A stretch of 64,000 bases of DNA from Orientallactaga sibirica (taxonomy: Eukaryota; Chordata; Mammalia; Rodentia; Dipodidae). The stretch is from contig JAEOAD010002566.1 in NCBI GenBank assembly GCA_036365145.1, positions 5,115,501 through 5,179,500 on the forward strand. Reading direction: 5' to 3'. The stretch's first letter is position 1. Each line of letters begins with the position of its first letter. This document shows, piece after piece, positions 56,810 to 64,000 of the stretch. Below the pieces are notes generated by a model. That model had not been told where the DNA came from and made no database searches. It saw only the letters and a list, made by a program, of their open reading frames with translations. The translations under genes and the position numbers were made by a program.

Positions 56810-57170
56810 TGAGCCGCAATGGTAAGCACAGTGGACTTGTGTCTGCTGCATGTAGCTGACCGTCGATATCAGCAGCTACTTGAATTTCCCTCGTGGCTGA
56901 CATATATGATCGTCAAAAGGGACAAGCAGTATCCATCTACTACACCATTGATTAAACCATAGCATTCCAACATTGCTGGGCTGCGTCTCCATTGATAGGC
57001 GTGCTTCCCTACCATATGTAATACCCTGATTTCGTCCCTGTGCACATATAAACAGGATGTGTTGTTGCAAGTCTGCAGTCTTTAGGCAACATATGGATTG
57101 CACAGCCACTTTGTGATACTGGAGATGCAGTCTCAAAAGAAAAAAGGAAAAAAACTAAAGAAACAACATG
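56810..57170 (+). mobile_element. Possible retroposon of unknown family with A-rich tail
   Basis: Unique-looking 300 bp starting GTTGAGCCGCAATGGTAAGC (weakly tRNA-like) and ending in an AAAAGAAAAAAGGAAAAAAA tail, just upstream of the relic SULT2 exon 2. Confidence 0.3.
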
Positions 57171-57220
57171 CACAAGTCTGGGTGAAATAAGGAAATATCC
57201 ATAGTTTCCTCTTCATCGGG

Positions 57221-57408
57221 GAACACTCTGAATGAGATTCTCTGCTTGATTCAGTGGATCAAGGGAGAATCCAGGTGGGTCCAGTCTGTGCCCACCTGGG
57301 ATCACACACCCTGGAGACATCAGTAGACAATATGCAGGGCCCATGGCTCATCACCTCTCACTCCCCACCCATTTCTTCCCCAGCTCCTTCTTCAGTTCCA
57401 TGGCCAAG
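57221..57408 (+). pseudogene. Relic SULT2-family exon 2
   Basis: Reads EILCLIQWIKGESRWVQSV then PTWDHTPW, aligning with [19 protein letters not shown] and IWDRSPW of exon 2. A frameshift follows; in the next frame ETSVDN, GPWLITSH and SSVPWPRS continue the match to [14 protein letters not shown] and FSSKTK. The end keeps AAG-GTCA. It is 188 nt against 209 in the intact exon, so clearly decayed. It lies downstream of the relic exon 5 although both are plus strand. Confidence 0.8.
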
Positions 57409-57444
57409 GTCATGCCTTTGGCCTGACTTTCTTCTTTTTTTTGG

Positions 57445-57606
57445 TTCTTTCATTTTCCAGTTTTTCAAGGTAGGGTCTCCTCCCTCCAGCCCAGGCTGAC
57501 TTGGAATTCACTCTGTCATCTCAGGGTGGCCTCGAACTCATGGTGATCCTCCTACCTTTGACTCCCGAATGCTGGGATTAAAGGCGTGCGCCACCACACC
57601 CGGCAT
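57445..57606 (-). mobile_element. B1 SINE
   Basis: CAAGGTAGGGTCTCCTCCCT to GTGCGCCACCACACCCGGC, starting about 35 bp after the relic exon 2. Confidence 0.88.
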
Positions 57607-57689
57607 GAATTTCTTCTTCGTGTATGTAGATGATCCAGATACTTCGTCTTTATAATGTATCCCAGAATTCCCTCACATTCTTTTCTTTA

Positions 57690-58080
57690 CTGTTTTTATT
57701 TATTTGAGAGAGAGAGAATAAAAGTGAGAGAAGGAGAGAGAGAGAAAGAGAGAAAGGGGCTTGTCATGGTCCCCAGCCACTGTAGACGCACTCCAGAAGC
57801 ATTCATCTCATCTTATGCATCTGGCTTATGTAAGACCTGGGGAATTAAACCTTGTTCCTTAAGTTTTGTAGGCTAGTGACTCAACTGCTAATTATTTTGT
57901 TTTTATTTTTATTTTTTTTTTTTTTTTTTGAGGTAGGGTCTCACTCTGGCCCAGGCTGACCTGGAATTAACTACGTAGTCTCAGGGTGGCCTCGAACTCA
58001 CGGCGATCCTCCTACCTCTGCCTCCCGAGTGCTGGGATTAAAGGTGTGCGCCACCACATCCGGCCTTGCTAATTATTTTT
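57690..58080 (-). mobile_element. Type A SINE with a B1 inserted in its head
   Basis: Type A 57690-57895; B1 57903-58065 inserted next to TGCTAATTATTTT, which is repeated on both sides. Confidence 0.87.
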
Positions 58081-59110
58081 GCACAATGTTTTCAACTTAT
58101 CATAGTTTTGGGACTACCAATACATTTCCTCTGTCTTGTCTGAAAGTCCTCAAACTCTGTCCTCAATATGATCTACTCTGGGAGGCTTTTAAGAGGACTG
58201 TTTGATTTTTGTTCTTTGTTGTATTTTTTGTATCATTTCCATCCCTTTATTGAGTTCTATTTTCAGATCCTGGTTTGACTTTTTTGTTGTTTCTTGGAAT
58301 TCATGACATCATTTGATCATTTCCTCATTGAGCTTAATGCAATGTTTGTTTATATCATCCATTTAATCCCCTTCGAATTATTTATCTGTCTATTAAGATC
58401 ACTCTGATTTTTTTCTATTATGTGAGATGACAAATGAGCATTCTATAGTATTGTTGAGAGCTCGCTTGCATTTCATTTATGTGATTGTCGGTTCTTTTTT
58501 TAAAGATTTATTTTTATTTATTTATTAGAGAGAGAGAGAGGGAGATAGAGAGAGTAAGAATGGGTGTGCCAGGGCCTCCAGCCACTGCAAACAAACTCCA
58601 GATGCATGCGCCACCTTGTGCATCTGGCTTACGTGAGACCTGGAGAATCAAACCTGGATCCTTAGGTTTTGCATGTATGTGCTTTAACCGTTAAGCCACC
58701 TCTCCAGCCCTGATTGTTGGTTCTTTGATGATTTTCTTTCAGTTGTGCCAGCCATTTATTTATGGTCTCATTTTTTTTTAATTTTCCTTAGCATGCCTTC
58801 ATTTTGAGCTTGTATGTCTGAGTATCCTCTGTGTTTTCACTGGAGGTTTCCTTTAAGAGGCTAGGCATTCTTGGGGGATCTCTTGTCTTGATGGCTTGAT
58901 TGTTTGTTTTACACTGGGGTTTCCCATCTCTGGTTTGACCTCTTGTGTTGAGAGTGCAGCTCTTGTTCCTGTTGTGGCCTCTGAGTGGTAACACCAGCTC
59001 ACATTCGGTGAAGGGGGGATTGTGAGGAGGTTGTCTGCCCACTTGCTTAGAGGAGTGGGAAAGGGTGGTTGTTACGCTGAAAATTGGGCAACTTTTAAAG
59101 GTTTCTATTA
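58081..59110. mobile_element. AT-rich L1-like sequence interrupted by a type A SINE (58503-58711, minus)
   Basis: Flanking text (CCATCCCTTTATTGAGTTCT, TTTCTTTCAGTTGTGCCAGC) resembles antisense L1 ORF1/5' region. The SINE is bordered by GATTGTYGGTTCTTT on both sides. Confidence 0.45.
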
Positions 59111-59111
59111 G

Positions 59112-59116
59112 TTTTT

Positions 59117-59192
<76 letters not shown>

Positions 59193-59425
59193 TTGGAGAC
59201 AGAGAGAGAGAGAGAGGAAAGGAAGACAGACAGAGATGGTCGCGCCAGCAGCCTCTCAGTTGTGCGAACAAAATCCAGATGCGTGCGCCCCCTTGTGGTC
59301 AAGTGCGGCATTGCGCCCTTGCGTCACTTTGCATCTGGCTAAACATGGGCCCTGGAGATTGGAACCGGCGTTCTTAGGCTTAGGAGGCAGGCGCCTTAAC
59401 CGCTAAGCCATCTCTCCAGCCTTAT
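59112..59425 (-). mobile_element. Type B SINE whose tail is a (TTTC)n microsatellite
   Basis: (TTTC)n at 59117-59192 abuts the GA-rich body directly; SINE 59193-59422 contains GCGCCCCCTTGTGGTCAAGT. Confidence 0.93.
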
Positions 59426-59880
59426 CAGTTTCTTTCTTTTCTCCCGTGTGTATGTGAACGAGGCCACTGTCCTCACAGGTCAGGGTGAATGCACCGCTGC
59501 AGGTGTTGTAGGAGGTTATGGGTAGTCTAAGCTCATGATCTTGACGTGCATGTATGGTGCTAGTCTGGAGTCTCAGTGAAATAGGCATGATGGTAGGCAC
59601 TGGTCACATGCATGTCTGTAGTCTGAGCAGTGTGGTGTGAAGGGCTGCAGGCATCTGGAATCATGGGCAGAGTTAGTGTTCCTTTTTTCTTTTAATAACA
59701 ATTTAAACTACATGAGCCAGTTATTTTGTGAAATGTCCCCTGCTGAGTGTTTATATGAACACATTCAGGTGTAACCAATTTACATCTAAAATATCTTGGA
59801 CATTGTGACTAGTGACAAAATATGCAGAAATATGCAAACATCTCTGTGATATGTCAACTTAAGAGTCCTTTGTTAGATAC
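59426..59880. other. Intergenic DNA, nothing recognised
   Basis: No gene or nameable repeat. Confidence 0.35.
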
Positions 59881-59884
59881 ATAG

Positions 59885-60400
59885 TAGAGGTTGAGCTGGA
59901 TTAAATGGACATTTTTTTTTGGAACTCTGATCTCCATAGCAGCTATACCACTTCATATTCCCACCTGTAGTGAATTAGGTTTACTTTTTCCAGGGTTTCT
60001 TGCCAGCTTTTATTGTCATTTGTTTTTCTATGTGAACCCTTCTTATTCAAATGAGATGAAATCTCAAGGCAGCGTCCATTTGCATTTCTCAATGTCTAAG
60101 GATGTTAACACTTTCTGAAACATTTATTTGTCATTTGAATTTCTTCTTTTGACATGAATCTATTTGTTAGTCCATTAACTGGACTGGGTGTTTTCTTGGG
60201 TCTGTGTTTAACTTGGAAAGTTCTTTGCATATTCTGGACCTTGGACATCTGGTTCCCCAGGATATTTTCCTTACCCAGTCGGCTGTCTTCTCAATGTGAA
60301 GACTATTTCCTAAGCTGTGCTTATCTGCCTATGTGTCATGTAGTCCTGGTTGTCACGTCAGATTATTTCTTTTGCTGTTTTGTTGTTGAAACCATTTTTT
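59885..60400 (-). mobile_element. L1 3' ORF2 region (minus strand)
   Basis: GAACTCTGATCTCCATAGCA, CACTTCATATTCCCACCTGT, TTTGCATTTCTCAATGTCTA and TTTGAATTTCTTCTTTTGA are diverged antisense L1 text in the standard order. Confidence 0.6.
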
Positions 60401-60999
60401 GTTTTGCCATGGAAAGATAAGAGTCCAGAGAGAAATATAATTTGTATCAAGGAATTTTGGAAAAAAAAAAAAAAAAAGGTCTAAAATCCCAAATAGGGGA
60501 ACATTTCCTCTGTTCAAACTATCTACAGAATGCAGACTGGCCAATCTGGGCTCTTTCCATTCACATGGTGGGAATTATGTGCCACAAAATTGAACACAAA
60601 CTACCTGGGCCTAACTGAATACGTACAGCTCCAAATGGAGACTGCTTGAGATGTCACTTTATGCTGCAAGCTGCCCTGTTGCTACTGTCTAGCCTGCTGA
60701 CATTCTTAGTTGATCTGAATTATGAATTCATTCACTGCCTCACAATCCTTTCCCTGCTACAGTGGTGGCTAGTCAAATACACTTTCCAGAAAGTTCTCGC
60801 TTGTGCTTGTATCTTGACATGTCCTTCGTAGGGTTTTCTGGCTGTTTTAAACTTTCAGGACTTACACTGAAGTCTTTTATCTTTGAATTAATTTCTGTGT
60901 AGAAAGTCAGTGTAATTGAGAAAAAGAACCTAATAAATTACAATACAGGGAAACCCTACAAAGTCCTTCTTGGTGAGCCAGGACATGGAGAGAACATGC

Positions 61000-61922
61000 T
61001 GGAATTTAGATAGAAGCTAGCTCCCAGATGGTTAGCCATCATAGTGCTGGAAAGTGGCACATGAGCTGCTGGCAGAAAATGGCCACCAACATTGTGAACA
61101 AGCAGAGGATCCTGCTAGATAAGAAATCAAGCAGCCAGATAAGACATACACACCTGGGCAGTAGTGGCCCTCAGCCTTGGCAGGTAAGCAATGGCCGTCT
61201 GATCAGATAAGAGACCTGCTCAGTGGGAAGGAACTCATAGATGGTCATAGACCCATTGAGGAGCTCCTTTTAGTCTTTTAAAGAAAGAGAGGCTATACCC
61301 ATCAAAATCTCTCTTCATAAACTGTGCTTATCCCCTTATGCCATGGTGCTCTCACTCTCTGTTGGAGAATGTCTTTTGTCTTTTTAGAAGGCAGTGAAAA
61401 CCATGGAGAACCAAAATCCATCAACATGACAAGAAAAGATAGCTGACTCCCTGTCATGAAATGAGCCACCTCTTGCACATTACGCAGGGTCCAGGTGAAA
61501 CCACAGAGGAATGGATGAGTTAAGCAAGAGTGCTGCTCTCACAGCAAGCTTGATAACCTGTCTCAGGGAGATGTCAAAAGACAATGAGGATACTCAAAAC
61601 TTACCAAACTAGAAATTCAGAAGCTGATGCGAGCTTAACACTCAAGTTGGCTTACAATACACCTGCCAAGGCTCAGGCAGCATCGCATGAAAGGTGGCGG
61701 AAAGAATATAAGTGCCGCAGTGTGGGGAAAAGGTATCCAGAGGCATTGTCAACTCGACAAATGACTGACTGACTGCTGCTCTCATAACTCATAGCTCATA
61801 ATACCCTGGTAAACACCAGTAACCACACTGAGGGGGACTCTCAATGAAATGGGTTGGTGAGGAAGGGGATGGGACCAACATATGAATGTATAATAACCAA
61901 GTTTCTTATTAATAAAAATTAA
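61000..61922 (+). mobile_element. L1-type 3' region, second copy
   Basis: TAGTGCTGGAAAGTGGCACA, CTGCTCAGTGGGAAGGAACT, CTCTGTTGGAGAATGTCTTT and GGTGGCGGAAAGAATATAAG follow the order of 48640-49500; ends TTATTAATAAAAATTAAAAG. Confidence 0.6.
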
Positions 61923-62317
61923 AAGAGGTCTTGGTATCCTGAGACTGTAAAAGTTATGAAAAAAAAGATACCAATGAAACTAGAACAGCCACAGAAGTCT
62001 AAGAAAGCCTTATGAATCTATGTGATATCCTAGAGAAAAAAGGCATCACAGAAAAAGAAAATAATTTTTAATAAATAATGTTTTCTTATTTATTATGCCT
62101 AAATATTCATTAGTTGGATCCCTCTTAATTCTTTAAAACTTTTATACACACTGAAAACCATTCTGAAAATCAAACTTTATTGAAATATTAGAATTATTGT
62201 ACATTTCATGTTATTGTCAATGACTTTATTGCTTCTGCCTGTGAACTCAATTTACATCCCCCACTCAGAATGGTCTCTGAATTTGTTTACAATTGCTCAG
62301 TATAAAAAGATTTGACC
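61923..62317 (+). promoter_or_regulatory. Distal promoter homologous to the other SULT2A gene
   Basis: TCTTGGTATCCT, CACAGAAGTCTAAGAAA and CTGCCTGTGAACTCA occur here on the plus strand and, in the same order, on the minus strand at 41300-41590 upstream of the other gene. This is shared ancestry of the promoters, split here from the proximal part by SINEs at 62318-62875. Confidence 0.6.
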
Positions 62318-62875
62318 CATTCTCTCTGTGTGTCTCTTCTGTTTGTCTCACTGCTTGCAAATAATAAATAAGCAAATTAAATACTTTATAAAGAAACAAA
62401 GAGCTGGAGAGGTGGCTCAGCAGTTAAGGCACTTGCCTGCAAAGCCTAATGACCCAAGTTTAGTTCCCACATAAAGCCAAATGCACAAAATGGCACACGC
62501 ATCTGGAGTTTGTTTGCAGTGGGTAGACACCCTAGCATGCCCATTCTCTCTCTTTGTGTGTCTCTTCTCTCTGTTTCTCTCTCTTCTTGCAAAAGAATAA
62601 ATAAATAAAATATTTTTTTAAATCTTTGGAAATAAACAAATAAATAAATAAATAAATATTGAGCTGGAGAGATGGCTTTGCAGTTAAGGCACTTGCCTGT
62701 GAAGTCTAATGACCCCATTTCAATTCTCCAGTATTCACGTAAGCCAGATGAACAAGTGGCACTTGCATCGGGAGTTCATTTATAGTGGCTAGAGGCCCTG
62801 GTGTGCCCCATTCTCTCTCTCTCTCTCTCTGTTTTGCTCTCTTGCTCAAATAAGTAAATAAATAAAAGGTTTGAT
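62318..62875 (+). mobile_element. Block of three type A SINEs in the promoter of the second SULT2A gene
   Basis: A 3' end fragment (62318-62385), then copies at 62400-62620 and 62660-62875, all plus strand, each with a CT-rich part and an AATAAATAAA-type tail. Sequence on both sides aligns with the uninterrupted promoter of the minus-strand gene. Confidence 0.85.
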
Positions 62876-62934
62876 TGCAGGCACCAGTATCTATTTCTCA
62901 TTAACAGTCTTTAACTTCATCAGTAACAAGAGTA

Positions 62935-62969
62935 GGTTAATGGTTATTTTATCTTTACTTTAAATATTA
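62935..62969 (+). promoter_or_regulatory. Proximal promoter of the plus-strand SULT2A gene
   Basis: GGTTAATGGTTATTT (HNF1-like, weaker than in the other gene) followed by TACTTTAAATATTAG, a TATA-like box. Flanking words (TTAGCTCCCA, CTGGTGGC, ACCACACCC) align with the minus-strand gene promoter. Only about 60 bp further upstream a SINE block interrupts the homology. Confidence 0.5.
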
Positions 62970-63043
62970 GCTCCCAGTATTCAGTACACCCTCCACTGGT
63001 GGCTACGGTGGGAAGCCTACCACCACACCCAGCGATCTTTGCC

Positions 63044-63176
63044 ATGTCAGACTATCTGTGGTTTGAAGGGGTACCATTTCCTGTTTTCGTTTTCCAAACT
63101 GAAACCATCAGAGAATGTCGTGATACGTTTGTGATGAAGGATGAAGACACAGTCGTATTGACTTACCCTAAATCAG
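63044..63176 (+). CDS. SULT2A1: Second SULT2A sulfotransferase gene, coding exon 1 (gene continues beyond window)
   Basis: 133-nt open exon starting [15 protein letters not shown] and ending DEDTVVLTYPKSG at a GTAAAG donor, phase 1, exactly like exon 1 of the minus-strand gene. An in-frame ATG 15 codons upstream (62999) exists, but the family start MSDYLWFEG is preferred. The first 60 bp of intron 1 also align with the other gene (AATCCAGRTCCTGA, GAGAAAGGCC). No exon 2 appears before 64000, so intactness cannot be judged. It is a paralogue in opposite orientation, 22 kb from the first. Confidence 0.9.
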
Positions 63177-64000
63177 GTAAAGAATCCAGGTCCTGAGTCT
63201 TCTATGAGAAAGGCCTTGACTTGGCTTCAGTTACTGTCCAGGTGACCAGAATGATCTCTACGCCTGACGGTGCCCAGCGCTGTGGGAAAAGAGAGCAGAG
63301 CCTCATAAAAGACTGTGTCCTGATGTGTGTGAGCAAACGAAAGAAGAAAGAAGGGAAGTAGAGGACTCAGTAGCAGTGAATACCAAGGCAGACTCAGGCA
63401 TTGACATGTTTTCAATGGGGAGAAAGGATGTTAGAGGGTGATGAGTGGGAAAATAATAGAAGAAGTGACTTCTAAAACGAAACGACAAGAAAGACTGTTA
63501 GAAAATTTGGAGGAGATGGATATTTTCAGGCAGAAGAGTGGTTATAGACAATGGAACAGAACTAGAAAGAGCCTGGAATATTCAAGAAAATGAACAGAAA
63601 TACAATATAGGGTTCTTTTTAGTTTTATTTATTATTTATTTATTTATTCATTCATTCATTCATTTATTATTTAGAGAAGCAGTTAGAGACAGAGAGAATG
63701 AGCATGTCAGGACCTCCAGCCATTGCAAACACACTCCAGATGCAGATGCGTGCTCCTCCTTGTGCATCTTCCTTATGTGGGTACTGGGGAATTGAACTGG
63801 GGTCCTTCATCTTCATAGGTCAGTGCCTTAACCGGGAAGCCATCTCTCCAGCCCTCAGTATAGGTTTTGAGGTGTGGGACAGGGAGGTGGTAGCACTGAA
63901 AAGTGGGCAATTTTTGAAGCCAGTGATATTGAAAGTGGAATGTCATTGAAATGTCAAGGTCAGTGGTATATGAGAATGTCAGAAATGGGTATATATAATG
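63177..64000. other. Intron 1 of the second SULT2A gene, with a type A SINE
   Basis: The first 60 bp align with intron 1 of the other gene. A minus-strand type A SINE occupies 63625-63855 with a TTTA/TTCA tail. No exon 2 is found before the window ends. Confidence 0.65.

Noticed and set aside
62999..63043. Upstream in-frame ATG as start of the second SULT2A gene
   Set aside because: The added 15 residues have no family counterpart, and the other gene starts at the MSDYLWFEG position; the upstream codons look like 5' UTR.

Overview
The window is mammalian nuclear DNA from a rodent: split genes with GT/AG introns, and repeats dominated by 7SL-derived B1 SINEs, tRNA-headed SINEs, rodent-type L1 fragments and LTR elements. 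The commonest SINE has a tRNA-like head (A box TGGCTTAGCGG, B box GGTTCGATTCC), a body with the words AGCCAGATGCACAAG, a CT-rich stretch and an A-rich tail. It resembles the B2-superfamily SINEs of jerboas (DIP), so a dipodid (jerboa-like) source is my best inference. I call its short form type A and its longer form (with the words CCCCTTGTGGTCAAGTGCGGC) type B. These labels are mine.

The main functional content is a SULT2A (hydroxysteroid/bile-salt sulfotransferase) cluster. One complete, intact six-exon gene lies on the minus strand (start codon at 41065, stop at 23866-23868, 284 aa). A second SULT2A gene starts on the plus strand at 63044; only its first coding exon is inside the window. 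The two genes are head to head and share sequence in exon 1, the start of intron 1 and the proximal promoter. Between them, on the plus strand, lie two decayed SULT2 exons (exon 5 at 55911-56092, exon 2 at 57221-57408), remnants of at least one dead copy.

Layout: 0-5.8 kb holds little recognisable apart from three or four exon-like segments and SINEs. 5.78-8.79 kb is a deleted class II endogenous retrovirus with a 6-bp target duplication. 8.8-23.7 kb is repeat-rich intergenic DNA with a 43-bp minisatellite (11.3-11.9 kb), a 1.78-kb pure pyrimidine tract (16.1-17.9 kb), a solo MaLR-like LTR (18.8-19.1 kb) and many SINEs. 23.8-41.1 kb is the SULT2A gene, whose introns hold SINEs, a second minisatellite (32.6-33.5 kb), L1 fragments and a U2 snRNA fragment. 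41.1-63 kb is the intergenic block between the two promoters, with L1 3' ends, a processed SMG5 retropseudogene containing an internal inversion (about 49.7-53.15 kb), an orphan CpG island (53.2-53.6 kb) and the SULT2 relics. 63.0-64 kb starts the second SULT2A gene.

The long open frames in the pyrimidine tract and the minisatellites are artefacts of stop-free repeats. I found no CRISPR array, prokaryotic gene or wholly new system. The most interesting signals are the inverted SULT2A duplication with its relic exons, the inverted SMG5 retrocopy next to a CpG island, the pyrimidine tract that seems to have grown from a SINE tail, and the minisatellite that begins at a SINE target duplication.
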